Of a stretch of DNA of 38,428 nt, positions 22,352-30,427 are shown piece after piece. The position numbers were made by a program, and so were the translations under genes. This stretch comes from a virus: IMG/VR virus record IMGVR_UViG_3300036832_000667, positions 1-38,428 of that record. One strand, given 5' to 3'. Position 1 is the first letter of the stretch. Each line of letters begins with the position of its first letter. Under the pieces are notes generated by a model. The model did no database searches. It was not told where the DNA came from and worked only from the letters and a program-made list of their open reading frames with translations.

Positions 22352-23155
22352 CTAAGTACGCTTTCGAAATAGCGTATTGCTGTATTGACCATCTGTTTCG
22401 CGATTCAGAACTTCAAAGCCGGTTAGTTCAGCCAGATGATATATCGACTCGTCAAGGTAGAAAATAGTGTGAAAGCGCGTATCGTCGAACAGCCATTCAT
22501 AGCAGGGCGTGGAATGGGCCATCAAGCCATCGGCTTTCAGGATATTCGCAAAGTCGCGAAACGCCGCTACCGGATCGCGGAAGTGCTCGATGACGTTGTT
22601 AGAAAAGATGCCATCAAATTGTGCCGATATTTCACCGCGGGATTGAACGACATGGTTACCGCTGGTGTCCGCATATGGTTCATAGCCCCAAACGTCCCAT
22701 CCTTGGGCGCGCAGGGCGCGAACGGAATGCGACCATATGCCGCCACATCCCCAGTTCAGATAGAGCTTGCCAGGTGAAGGACTCAACGAATCGAAGGTGC
22801 GTAGTTCTCGCTCCGTCCGATCTGCTTCAGTGTAGGCACTGTATAGCAGCCGGTATTCATCATCCAGCTCTGCTGGTGCCATATCCAGCATTTTCATTGG
22901 CCCGAATACCGCGTGGCAGCGTGGGCAGTCATAACGTTCCAGCTTGCCGCCGGCGAACTGGCAGCGGGATATTCGCATAGTGAATGTTTCCCGAATCGCT
23001 TCATAGCCACACAGGATGCACCTTAGTACGCGACCAGCCAGCGTGGAGTCATACCAGTTATCTAAGGCTGTATATTTGGCCTGGATAAGTGCACGGCTGG
23101 TTAGCTTGGTTAGCGATTCGAGGCGTGTCAGGCGCTGTTCTAGCTCATCATCCAT
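22352..23155 (-). CDS. Class I SAM-dependent methyltransferase with zinc-ribbon N-terminus
   Basis: 267 residues on the strand opposite to the late operon, with AGGA 6-7 nt before the ATG. The N-terminal part carries two CxxC pairs (LRCILCGYEAI; YDCPRCHAVFG), probably one zinc site. SAM motif I is LYLNWGCGGIWSHS, with the acidic residue in WGYEPY, then a motif near FDGIFSNNVIEHF, the Methyltransf_23 pattern. Such enzymes act on sugars, lipids or small molecules. Here, beside the fibres, it may alter a host surface glycan in lysogens. Orientation and tight fit suggest a later insertion (moron). Confidence 0.82.
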   Translation of the reverse strand: MDDELEQRLTRLESLTKLTSRALIQAKYTALDNWYDSTLAGRVLRCILCGYEAIRETFTMRISRCQFAGGKLERYDCPRCHAVFGPMKMLDMAPAELDDEYRLLYSAYTEADRTERELRTFDSLSPSPGKLYLNWGCGGIWSHSVRALRAQGWDVWGYEPYADTSGNHVVQSRGEISAQFDGIFSNNVIEHFRDPVAAFRDFANILKADGLMAHSTPCYEWLFDDTRFHTIFYLDESIYHLAELTGFEVLNRETDGQYSNTLFRKRT

Positions 23156-23176
23156 GCTTAATCCTTATAGCCTACA

Positions 23177-23656
23177 GTGACCTTCGAACGCACCTTCGAC
23201 TACGACTTGGTGCGCCGGATCATTACGCATCCGAAGGTCTATCGCTGGATGAACTCAGACGACGCCGTCGCGCCGGAGGACTATCGGCCAGTCGAAGATG
23301 AGCTGGTTTACTACATTCTGGTGCGCGAGGATGATTCCGTGCTAGGGCTGTTTTTGCTGGTGCCGCAGACCAGTGTTTGTGCGCAGGCGCATGTTTGTCT
23401 ACTGCCTTGGGCGCGGAACGGTATGGCGGTGGAATGTTATCGCGCAGGCCTTCAGTGGGCCTGGAACAATACGAAGTTTGAGAAGGTCATCGGCTTCACG
23501 CCGAAGTATAACTTTGCTGCTCTTCAATGCGCCGAACGCGCCGGCCTCGAGCGTATCGGCGTAATCACGAAAAGTCTGAAGAAGTTCGGCAAGCTGCAAG
23601 ATCAAGTCGTCTTCGCGATCGGCAAGCCGGAAGAAGGAGTAAATCATCATGGGTGA
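23177..23656 (+). CDS. GNAT-fold protein, P22 gp14-like (DUF2824 type)
   Basis: 159 residues. The acyltransferase-like layout is visible: RWMNSDDAVAPEDY, FLLVPQTSVCAQAHVCLLPWARNG, then AWNNTKFEKVIGFTPKYNFAALQCAERAGLERIG, the last stretch matching the GNAT acetyl-CoA end. In P22-like phages a protein of this type (gp14) precedes the ejection protein genes, and the order here is the same. Its role in P22 is linked to head maturation or DNA ejection and is not settled. It starts with GTG only 21 nt from the divergent methyltransferase start. Confidence 0.72.
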   Translation: MTFERTFDYDLVRRIITHPKVYRWMNSDDAVAPEDYRPVEDELVYYILVREDDSVLGLFLLVPQTSVCAQAHVCLLPWARNGMAVECYRAGLQWAWNNTKFEKVIGFTPKYNFAALQCAERAGLERIGVITKSLKKFGKLQDQVVFAIGKPEEGVNHHG

Positions 23657-24848
23657 TATCGGCGGAGTAGCGCAAGCTGGCGCATCTTTAGCCGGCGCAG
23701 GCATTCAGGCAGCCGCGGCGAAATCGGCTGCGAATACGGCAGCAGACGCCTCGAAGTACGCGGCGCAGCAGCAGTACCAAGCCGGACAGAATGCGCTGAA
23801 CCAAGAGAAATCGATCTTCAATACCGGGCAGACGAATACTAAGCCATGGCTTACCGCAGGAACCGGCGCACTGTCGCAATTGACGGCGGGAACGAAAGCA
23901 GGTGGACAATTCCAACCGAGCGCGTATGCGCCGTTTCAGGCTACGGGGCTGGCCGGGAATGCGCTCAATCCAGCGGCATTCCAGGCGACCGGAGCCGCGG
24001 CGAATGCACTCAATCCGGCAGCATTCCAAGCAACCGGCATGGCGCAGAACGCCCTGAATCCGACAGCCTTTCAAGCGCCGACGGCAGAACAAGCGGCGCA
24101 GACACCCGGATACCAGTTTGCGCTGGATCAAGGCTTGCAAGCGATGCAAAGGAACCAAGCGGCGACCGGCGCGTTAGGCGGTGCCGCGGCGAAGGAGGCG
24201 CAACAGTACGGACAAGGCCTGGCGTCGACAACCTACCAGCAGACGTACGGTAACGCGCTGCAGCAGTACGCCGCGAATCAGCAAGCGGCGCAGCAAGCCT
24301 TATCCGGTCAGCAAGGTATCTACGGTCAAAACCTGACGGCAGATCAAGCAGCGCTGGCGGCGCAATCCGGATTATACGGCCAGAACCTAGGAGCAGCGCA
24401 GCAAGCCTTGGGCGCGCAGCAGGGGCTTTACGGAACGAATTACGATGTCTACAACCAACAGCAGAACCAGAACTTTAATCGGCTGGCGCAGATGGCCGGA
24501 TTAGGGCAAAACGCGCTGACTGCTTCACTCGGGGCCGGTCAAAACTTTGGCAACGCGGCGTCGAACCTATTGACTTCGCAGGGCAACGCGCTGGCTGCCG
24601 GCACGGTGGGCGCGGCGAACGCTGGCGCAGCCGGAACGATGGGACTTGGCAATGCGCTGAGTGGCGCGGCAAACCAGCTATTCGCAAATGGTAATCCGTT
24701 CAGTAGTGGTATGAAGACCGGAGCGAACGTCGACTATACGCCGACATTTAACGACATTTCCAGCAGTCTCTATTCGCCTTCGTCATATAACGCGCCGACC
24801 GCGCCGTTCGTCGGCGCAGCTCCTTATTCGCCCTCGCTGTACGGGTAA
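23649..24848 (+). CDS. DNA ejection protein (P22 gp7-like class)
   Basis: 399 residues, overlapping the previous gene by 8 nt. It is Ala/Gln/Gly-rich and low in charge, with a hydrophobic N-terminal region (GGVAQAGASLAGAGIQAAAAKSAAN). Three 15-residue repeats follow at about 96-140 (each FQATG...NALNP). The TPGYQFALDQGLQAMQR and GLYGQNL pattern is that of podovirus DNA-transfer proteins. These leave the virion before the DNA and form a conduit across the host envelope. It is first of three ejection proteins. Confidence 0.78.
   Translation: MGDIGGVAQAGASLAGAGIQAAAAKSAANTAADASKYAAQQQYQAGQNALNQEKSIFNTGQTNTKPWLTAGTGALSQLTAGTKAGGQFQPSAYAPFQATGLAGNALNPAAFQATGAAANALNPAAFQATGMAQNALNPTAFQAPTAEQAAQTPGYQFALDQGLQAMQRNQAATGALGGAAAKEAQQYGQGLASTTYQQTYGNALQQYAANQQAAQQALSGQQGIYGQNLTADQAALAAQSGLYGQNLGAAQQALGAQQGLYGTNYDVYNQQQNQNFNRLAQMAGLGQNALTASLGAGQNFGNAASNLLTSQGNALAAGTVGAANAGAAGTMGLGNALSGAANQLFANGNPFSSGMKTGANVDYTPTFNDISSSLYSPSSYNAPTAPFVGAAPYSPSLYG
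23934..24068 (+). repeat. Three 45-bp in-frame repeats in the ejection protein gene
   Basis: Three direct 45-bp units encode 15-residue copies beginning FQATG and carrying NALNP(A/T)A. The unit is degenerate at several positions, so it is older than a recent slippage event. Confidence 0.8.
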
Positions 24849-25072
24849 TGGCTCAATTTGAAATCGCCCGGTATTGACACTGGTCCGCTCAAGCATCAGA
24901 TCAAACAAAATAGGAATTAAAAACGGAATAACTTCCGTTTACAAACTACAAAAAGTGACTTAGGCTCGTTGTATCAGTAATTTACAACCGGGTCTTAATG
25001 CCGATTCTAACAATCCCTGAGCTTCAGACGATTCTTGAGCGGTTAATTTGATTTACCCATCGGAGAAGAAGT
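24849..25072 (+). other. AT-richer gap between ejection genes with a hairpin and a gene-start remnant
   Basis: The upstream stop overlaps an ATG (TAATG at 24846-24850), whose frame reads MAQFEIARY and then stops, a start typical of phage genes, so this may be a cut-off gene. AAACGGAA (24921-24928) and TTCCGTTT (24933-24940) make a perfect 8-bp stem with a TAAC loop but no T-run. A 17-codon ORF at 24998-25051 is doubtful. GGAGAAG before 25073 is the ribosome site of the next gene. Confidence 0.5.
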
Positions 25073-26980
25073 ATGCCGCTTGATCCGTCCGTCATTGCGC
25101 CGAACACGGCGGTGCTGCAGTCGATCGCGAATCCGCCGCCGATACCGACGATTGCCGATATTCAGGCGAAGCAGCTTGCGCTGCAGAATGCGCGCCTGCA
25201 GTCGCAGGGTCTCACCGCGGACCTCCAGCAAAAAGACCTCGAGCGGCAGCAGCAAGCCGAGGTGATTCAAGCCTTCCACGATTCCGGCGGCGATGCTGGT
25301 AAGGCAATACAGGATCTCTACAGCCGCGGGAACCCGGCGGCATTCAAACTCCAACAGGATCAGTTAGCCATTCAAAAACTGGTGGACGATCACAAAAAGA
25401 CCGCGTTAGACAATGCCGCACACAACGCGGACATGCTGGGCCGGGCCGCCTCGAGCGTTCAGAGTGCACCGCCAGACCATAAAGCCACGGTGTACCAATT
25501 CCAAAAAGGGTTTCTCGAGCAAAACGGTCTCGTACCCAAAGGGCAACTGCCGGACACATACGACCCGGCAATGGAACCGCAGTTTCAAACCTGGATAGAC
25601 AACGCTCAATCGGCGAAAGACGCAGCGCAGGCGGCCAAAGATAAGGCCGAGACACAGGGGAAAACGCTCGAGACCGCAACTAAACAGCGGACTGATGCAC
25701 TAAACACGCTTTCGTCTGTCAAGAGTGACGCCGATTATCAGACACAACTGGCGAATCTAAAGAGCCGCGGCGTTCCCGATAACGTACTCGCTGAATTTCA
25801 GGGTGCCTGGACACCGGAGCGCGGCGCGCAGCTCGAGAATTTAGCGCGCTCGCCGGCTGAACGCATGGAGGCGCCGGTTAAACAGACAGCGGCTACTTTC
25901 GCTCGAGCGAAACTGGCGAGCGAACCACTCACGCAGGCCGCGGCGCAAGGTCCGGCCGCCTATGCCGCGGCACTGCCCCAACAGCCGCCCGATGTCCAGA
26001 ATTTATTACGCACGCTCGGGCCGAATGCTACGCCGGCGCAAGTGTTCCGCGCGCTACTGCCGGACGATGAGCAGTACAAATTTGACCATATGAAAGTGGA
26101 GGAACAGCAAAAGAGAGTGGAGCTCGCACTCGAAGCGCGCAAAACCGCGGCAACCGAGACACAGGCGAGACTAGCCGGTATGTACATACCGAGTACGCCG
26201 AATGCGCAAAACCTGCACGGCGAGGAATTTCTCGCAACCTTACCGTCGGCGGCCGCCACTCAAATCCGGCAGATTGCTAACGGCGAGCAGGACGCACCTT
26301 CACTTAATAGCCGCAACCCGATGGCCGGCGCCGTTCTGCAGGCGGTGAATCAGTTTGATCCGACATTCAACGATAACCGCAAGAAGACGATGGTGGCCTA
26401 TGCGACGGGCGCGCCGAGCCAACCGGTGAATGCGATCAACACCGCAATCGGACACCTGCAATTACTCGATGAGGCCGGCCAGGCGCTCAAGAATGGCTCG
26501 TTTGTACCGGGCAATGCAGTGTATAACCGATTCGTTACCATGTTCGGCAAGCCGGAAGCGACCAATGTCAAAAGCATTGTGCAGCGCGTTTCGGGCGAAT
26601 TGAACAAGGCGACCGGCTCCGTCGGCGAAGGGGAACAGGAGGCCATTAAACAAAATCTTTCGGGCGATCTTTCACCCGATGGTTTACATGGCGCCGTCCA
26701 AACCAACATCCACCTGCTCGGCGAGGCGATGGACACCCACAAACAGGCCTATATGCGTGGCACCGGCTTCACCGCGGATAACCCGAAAGTGCGGGCACTC
26801 CTGACACCGCGCGCCAAATCAGCACTGGCGGCAATGGGGTTTGACGAAAACATGCAACCCATCACACCGCCGGCGAATATACCGACCGGCGCCACCAAAC
26901 AACTAAACAAGAAAACCGGACAGTGGCGCTACTCAACCGATGGCGGTAAATCATGGCAAATCCCAGCATCGCAGCAGTAA
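25073..26980 (+). CDS. DNA ejection protein (P22 gp20/gp16-like class)
   Basis: 635 residues. Long helices with heptad patterns fill the first half (IQAKQLALQNARLQSQGLTADLQQKDLERQQQAEVIQ; AQAAKDKAETQGKTLETATKQ). The C-terminal 250 residues are more compact (NRKKTMVAYATGAPSQPVNAINTAIGHLQLLDEAG) and contain SVGEGEQEAIKQNLSGDLSPDGL. In P22-like phages the second and third ejection proteins are large and helical like this. It ends KTGQWRYSTDGGKSWQ and overlaps the next gene by 28 nt. The exact P22 counterpart cannot be fixed from sequence alone. Confidence 0.7.
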   Translation: MPLDPSVIAPNTAVLQSIANPPPIPTIADIQAKQLALQNARLQSQGLTADLQQKDLERQQQAEVIQAFHDSGGDAGKAIQDLYSRGNPAAFKLQQDQLAIQKLVDDHKKTALDNAAHNADMLGRAASSVQSAPPDHKATVYQFQKGFLEQNGLVPKGQLPDTYDPAMEPQFQTWIDNAQSAKDAAQAAKDKAETQGKTLETATKQRTDALNTLSSVKSDADYQTQLANLKSRGVPDNVLAEFQGAWTPERGAQLENLARSPAERMEAPVKQTAATFARAKLASEPLTQAAAQGPAAYAAALPQQPPDVQNLLRTLGPNATPAQVFRALLPDDEQYKFDHMKVEEQQKRVELALEARKTAATETQARLAGMYIPSTPNAQNLHGEEFLATLPSAAATQIRQIANGEQDAPSLNSRNPMAGAVLQAVNQFDPTFNDNRKKTMVAYATGAPSQPVNAINTAIGHLQLLDEAGQALKNGSFVPGNAVYNRFVTMFGKPEATNVKSIVQRVSGELNKATGSVGEGEQEAIKQNLSGDLSPDGLHGAVQTNIHLLGEAMDTHKQAYMRGTGFTADNPKVRALLTPRAKSALAAMGFDENMQPITPPANIPTGATKQLNKKTGQWRYSTDGGKSWQIPASQQ

Positions 26981-28938
26981 GCAACGATAGCGATTGGGTA
27001 ACGGTGCCTACCACGCCGAGCGCCGGCACATCGAGCGCTGCTAGGAGCTCGAGCACCGGGAGCTCGAGTGATGGCGATTGGGTAACGGTCGACGCACCGC
27101 CGGCGCCTCCATCGGCAGGCCTGCGCACGGCAAAGAGCTTTTGGGATTCTACCTTGGGCGGTCTGGTGGATGCCGTCAAGCGCTACGGTATGGACCCGGC
27201 CGGGCGAGCGCAGGCGGCCGCACAAAGTGCGCATGACGCCGCAAAAAACGGTGACTGGAAAGCGGCCGCGCAGCACATGGGCGATGTGCTGAAAGAATCA
27301 TTCTTGAGCTCTACACCGGGCGTAAGCCTTGTTTCCGATATAGCGAAGGGCTCGTATCAGCAGGGCGCGCAAGCGCTTCAGCAGGCGAAGGCCGGTCAGT
27401 ATGGACCGGCCGCGGTATCGGCTGCCGGCGCCGTGCCGTTTGTGGGCCCACTCGTTGCGAAACCGGCCAGTCAGTTCATGCAGGGCGATGTAGCCGGCGG
27501 GCTCGGCACAGTCGGCGGCGAGCTCGCTACATTCGCATTACCGAAAGTCTTACCGCGGAGTCTCACCGTGCTACCCGAGGCGGCGAAAACGCTCGACCCG
27601 GCGGAGGCGGCCGCGGTGAAATTTGGCGAAGGCGCCGGCGTTCCCATGACGGCCGCCACACGTTCGGGGAGTCCGGTAGTTAGGAATATTCAAAAAGTCG
27701 CAATGAATGTGCCGGGCGCAGGCACGGCCGGCCGCGAGGCGGTACTCGCGGAACAAAAAGGCCTCAGCGATGTAGGCGAGCAGTTAGCGCAAAAGACCGG
27801 GCCGGCCGCCACAGCTGAAAGTGCAGGCGCCGGCGTGCGCAGTAGTCTCGAGCAGCGGGTACAAAACCTGCGGAGCAGTTCACAGGCCGCGTATAACGAC
27901 CTCGCCACGATGGAAGCAGACCCGAAAAATATTCGTACGATTCAAACCGGCACGAAAACTACAACCTCGCCGGTACTCGGTCCGAATGGGCAGCCGTTAA
28001 CGCAAGCGCAGCCGATTATCCAACAAATCGGTATGCCGGTCGACATGCGGCCGGTGAAGGCCTCGCTGCAGCCAATTTTCGATGAACTGAAACGCGACAT
28101 GCCGATTACACGGCAACAGGCCTCCGTTGGCCTCAAGGCCATCGAGAATATTGTGAACGGTGACGATTACATGTCTGCGAGTGCTGCCGATCGGAACCTC
28201 TCGGCAGTTAAGGCCATTCAACGCGAGGGCACCGCGCGCGCAGCGTACCTCGCCGGCAAAGCGATAGACCAATTCAGCCCGGCAGTCGATCAGGCAGTGG
28301 CGCAGGCCGGGCCACAGGCAACCGCGGAACTACAGAATGCGCGCAGCCTCTGGAAAGCGAAAACGGCCACTGAGGACACGTTGAACGGTTTGCCGACCGA
28401 GCCGGTTCAACTGTTCAATAAATTAACCTCGAAGCAAGATGTAGGGGTAAACCTGCTCCGCGATATCGAAAGCAAGGCGCCCTCAGCCATGCCGGCGGTA
28501 ACGCGGGCCTATCTCGACGGCATGATGCAGCGAGCGTTTGCCGAGGCCGGCCAGGCAAAGCCGGGCACAGTCCTGAACGAGTGGCAAAAACTCGGGCCAA
28601 GCACGAAAAGCATTCTGGTGAAAGACCCGGTATTGCGCGGCAACCTCGACAATTTTTTTGTGCTCGCAAAAAAGGCGGCCGAAAACCCGAACCCGAGCGG
28701 CACAGCTACGACAGGCCTGCTTACGACAGACGGAGCGTTTCTGGTAGCCTCGCCGCATTTGGCGGTACCGTATGTAATCGGCCGGGCCGCGCTCGGCCGA
28801 GTGCTGCTCTCGCAAGGTGGTGCTCGAGCCTTAGCGAACGGCTTACGTGTTCCGGTGAGTAACCCGGCGGCGGCGACACTGGCGGCGAATCAGATTCTCA
28901 AGATTGCCGGACCTGACGCGGTACCGGCGACGCAGTGA
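26953..28938 (+). CDS. DNA ejection protein, third in the cluster
   Basis: 661 residues. A disordered N-terminus carries two copies of a short motif (DSDWVTV, DGDWVTV). An amphipathic or membrane-active looking stretch follows (VSAAGAVPFVGPLVAKPASQFMQGDVAGGLGTVGG), then a long helical region (LEQRVQNLRSSSQAAYNDLATMEA; ELQNARSLWKAKTATEDTLNGL). The C-terminus has a hydrophobic helix (TTDGAFLVASPHLAVPYVIGRAALGRV). Length, order and the Gly/Ala-rich segment fit P22 gp16-type ejection proteins that help move DNA across the inner membrane. I see no lytic transglycosylase motif. Confidence 0.7.
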   Translation: MANPSIAAVSNDSDWVTVPTTPSAGTSSAARSSSTGSSSDGDWVTVDAPPAPPSAGLRTAKSFWDSTLGGLVDAVKRYGMDPAGRAQAAAQSAHDAAKNGDWKAAAQHMGDVLKESFLSSTPGVSLVSDIAKGSYQQGAQALQQAKAGQYGPAAVSAAGAVPFVGPLVAKPASQFMQGDVAGGLGTVGGELATFALPKVLPRSLTVLPEAAKTLDPAEAAAVKFGEGAGVPMTAATRSGSPVVRNIQKVAMNVPGAGTAGREAVLAEQKGLSDVGEQLAQKTGPAATAESAGAGVRSSLEQRVQNLRSSSQAAYNDLATMEADPKNIRTIQTGTKTTTSPVLGPNGQPLTQAQPIIQQIGMPVDMRPVKASLQPIFDELKRDMPITRQQASVGLKAIENIVNGDDYMSASAADRNLSAVKAIQREGTARAAYLAGKAIDQFSPAVDQAVAQAGPQATAELQNARSLWKAKTATEDTLNGLPTEPVQLFNKLTSKQDVGVNLLRDIESKAPSAMPAVTRAYLDGMMQRAFAEAGQAKPGTVLNEWQKLGPSTKSILVKDPVLRGNLDNFFVLAKKAAENPNPSGTATTGLLTTDGAFLVASPHLAVPYVIGRAALGRVLLSQGGARALANGLRVPVSNPAAATLAANQILKIAGPDAVPATQ

Positions 28939-28939
28939 A

Positions 28940-29116
28940 TTACGGGCCGAAGCGGATATAGCGATAGGCGAGTCGCAGACCAAGGCCGAGGGCGAATGGT
29001 CCAAAAATCAGCACACCGTCGAATACATCAAATTTGAACGGTACGCGAGTGGCGGCATTGAGAAACAGGATACCTCCCCAAATGAGCGACAGCACGAACC
29101 AAAGGCGCGCGATCAT
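28940..29116 (-). CDS. 58-residue two-TM membrane protein (holin candidate)
   Basis: Two hydrophobic segments (LWFVLSLIWGGILFLN and VLIFGPFALGLGLRLAY) joined by a short loop (AATRVPFKFDVFDG), with a basic C-terminus. The start overlaps the stop of the coiled-coil gene (ATGA at 29116-29113), so the two are translated together. A small two-TM protein beside a coiled-coil partner downstream of the virion genes resembles a holin or lysis regulator, but no endolysin is visible nearby. Confidence 0.55.
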   Translation of the reverse strand: MIARLWFVLSLIWGGILFLNAATRVPFKFDVFDGVLIFGPFALGLGLRLAYRYIRFGP

Positions 29117-29391
29117 AGCTTCTCATCTATCTTTTGGATCAGTTTGCCGATGGCACTGACAAGATTGCCGATTCGCGTGTCGATAGCCTTATCGCGTTCT
29201 TTTGTCTCGGCCTTCCATTTGTCTAGGGACGCGCGGTCCTCGGCCATCCATTTATCGTGGGCCTTAAGGGATGCTTCATGTCGTTCGATAGAATCTGCCT
29301 GCAAGACCTGGGCGCGGAGCAATAACTTATCCATCTGTTCCAGGTCGCTGAGTCGTTGGTTGGTATTACTGCCGCCGTTTTCATCAGCCAT
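29113..29391 (-). CDS. Coiled-coil hypothetical protein
   Basis: 92 residues, almost entirely helical: QRLSDLEQMDKLLLRAQVLQADSIERHEASLKAHDKW and a Lys/Glu-rich heptad run to the end (IGNLVSAIGKLIQKIDEKL). No signal or TM segment is visible, so it is not a plain spanin. It lies between the basic KKGG-type protein (8-nt overlap) and the membrane protein (4-nt overlap). A role with the membrane protein in lysis is a guess from position. Confidence 0.55.
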   Translation of the reverse strand: MADENGGSNTNQRLSDLEQMDKLLLRAQVLQADSIERHEASLKAHDKWMAEDRASLDKWKAETKERDKAIDTRIGNLVSAIGKLIQKIDEKL

Positions 29392-29554
29392 TATCTTTCC
29401 CAGCCTTCTTCTTCGCCTTCGCCAGCCGCCAGCGCCGCTTGACCAGCTTCCGCATCTGCTCCGACCGCTCTGTCGGCGTCATCTTCGCGACGCGCGCCTT
29501 GCCGCCCTTTTTGCCCATTTCGGAAGCCGTCATTGGCTGCTTCGTCTTTTCCAT
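29384..29554 (-). CDS. Small basic KKGG-type protein
   Basis: 56 residues, strongly basic: MGKKGGKARVAKMTPTERSEQMRKLVKRRW and a Lys-rich tail. Small proteins with a KKGGxAR...RxxxxxxAxxRW pattern are widespread in phages and bacteria and resemble DNA-binding or toxin-antitoxin proteins; the function is not established. First of the minus-strand trio. Its start is 26 nt from the 29580 palindrome, so the trio could share regulation with the divergent early operon. A second protein of the same type is at 33818-33985. Confidence 0.65.
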   Translation of the reverse strand: MEKTKQPMTASEMGKKGGKARVAKMTPTERSEQMRKLVKRRWRLAKAKKKAGKDNG

Positions 29555-29579
29555 GCTTCATATCTTATCCTTTTCGATT

Positions 29580-29621
29580 CGAAACGTTTCGTTTGCTTCG
29601 AAGCGCTTCGTATGCTAGAAT
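29580..29621 (+). promoter_or_regulatory. Early promoter with two palindromic operators
   Basis: CGAAACGTTTCG (29580-29591) and CGAAGCGCTTCG (29599-29610) are perfect 12-bp palindromes with centres 19 bp apart. An extended -10 (TGCTAGAAT, 29613-29621) lies just downstream, with a weak -35 (TTGCTT, 29593-29598) 17 bp before TAGAAT, so the second palindrome occupies the spacer. A repressor bound there would block RNA polymerase. The same CGAAGCGCTTCG occurs at the 31021 promoter. It drives the plus-strand early genes and lies near the divergent minus-strand start at 29554. Confidence 0.72.
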
Positions 29622-29628
29622 AATACAT

Positions 29629-29781
29629 ATGACACCAAATGTAAAGCTAACGATCGAACGCGACGGCAAGACGGCGATCGTTCTGGTACGCCAAATGCCG
29701 CATGATGCGCCGGTCGGAAAGAAGTTCCGGTACGGCTCCGGCAAGGCCTGGATCGTCCGGCAGGTGGAGGCGGCCAGCTAA
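29629..29781 (+). CDS. Small early hypothetical protein
   Basis: 50 residues (TPNVKLTIERDGKTAIVLVRQMPHDAPVGKKFRYGSGKAWIVRQ) with an alternating beta-like pattern. ATG 29629 is 8 nt after the promoter -10, so the message would be almost leaderless. The same frame extends upstream to 29533 but crosses the operators, so it is rejected. Function unknown. Confidence 0.5.
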   Translation: MTPNVKLTIERDGKTAIVLVRQMPHDAPVGKKFRYGSGKAWIVRQVEAAS

Positions 29782-29820
29782 GGCCGCTTCTTCTAAAAGA
29801 ATCGAAAGGGAAAAACGACT

Positions 29821-30024
29821 ATGACAGAAGCACAATGGGACACACTGAGCGCCGCGCTATCGGGCGGCAAGATCGCGATCCGGGCATTAATGGCCGCGCG
29901 AACAGCGCAGGGCCGGCAGAGTGATCACCTGAATGAATGGCTCGAAGAGAATGCAAAAGCCTCGGAACTGCTGATCGAGATGGGCTACGAGATCGAGATG
30001 GCGTGCGAGGCGGCATGGAGCTAA
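29821..30024 (+). CDS. Small helical early protein
   Basis: 67 residues, mostly helical (AQWDTLSAALSGGKIAIRALMAARTAQGRQ; DHLNEWLEENAKASELLIEMGYEIEMACEAAWS). The ATG follows an AAAGGGAAAAA ribosome site. It overlaps the KTSC gene by 10 nt. No family recognised. Confidence 0.6.
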   Translation: MTEAQWDTLSAALSGGKIAIRALMAARTAQGRQSDHLNEWLEENAKASELLIEMGYEIEMACEAAWS

Positions 30025-30233
30025 AACCACTGCCTCGGCAATCGGGCACCATCAAAGCTGCCGGCTACGATCCCGCGGCGCGCGAGCTGCATATTCAGTT
30101 TCACGCGACAGGAAAAACCTACCGCTATGCGAACGTACCGGCAGACAAGTGGGCCGGGCTGCTTGCGGACAAATCGCACGGAGCGTATTTTTCGCGCCAG
30201 ATCCGCCCCGTTCATAAAGGGGAAACCCTCTAA
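30015..30233 (+). CDS. KTSC-domain protein
   Basis: 72 residues from ATG 30015. It shows the KTSC pattern: a GTIKAAGYDPAARELHIQFHATGKTYRYANVP core with the YRY element, then KWAGLLADKSHGAYFSRQIRP. This short beta-rich domain is found alone in many phages and fused to some lysyl-tRNA synthetases; RNA binding has been suggested but is not proved. It overlaps both neighbours (10 nt and TAATG), so it is translated with them. Confidence 0.82.
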   Translation: MELKPLPRQSGTIKAAGYDPAARELHIQFHATGKTYRYANVPADKWAGLLADKSHGAYFSRQIRPVHKGETL

Positions 30234-30424
30234 TGAGTAGCCTCGCTCACGCTCCGGTCGGCTGGTGCGCGCATCCGAACTGTTGCGAAGACGCGCAGCA
30301 CTGCTGCGAAATCTGCGATGCCTGGTTTTGTTCGGACCACGGCAGCCCGCACAAACCACAGCATCAGTACGACGACACGATTTCCGTCTGCTGGAAATGC
30401 GGCGGCTACAACGCGGACGAATAA
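30233..30424 (+). CDS. Cys/His-rich zinc-binding protein
   Basis: 63 residues with three Cys/His clusters: WCAHPNCCEDAQHCCEICDAWFCSDHG, then CWKCG. The spacing fits a double zinc finger of AN1, B-box or RING-like type. Such small proteins may bind nucleic acid or recruit partners. It sits before the PD-(D/E)XK nuclease in the early operon. Not specific enough for a function. Confidence 0.65.
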   Translation: MSSLAHAPVGWCAHPNCCEDAQHCCEICDAWFCSDHGSPHKPQHQYDDTISVCWKCGGYNADE

Positions 30425-30427
30425 TTA

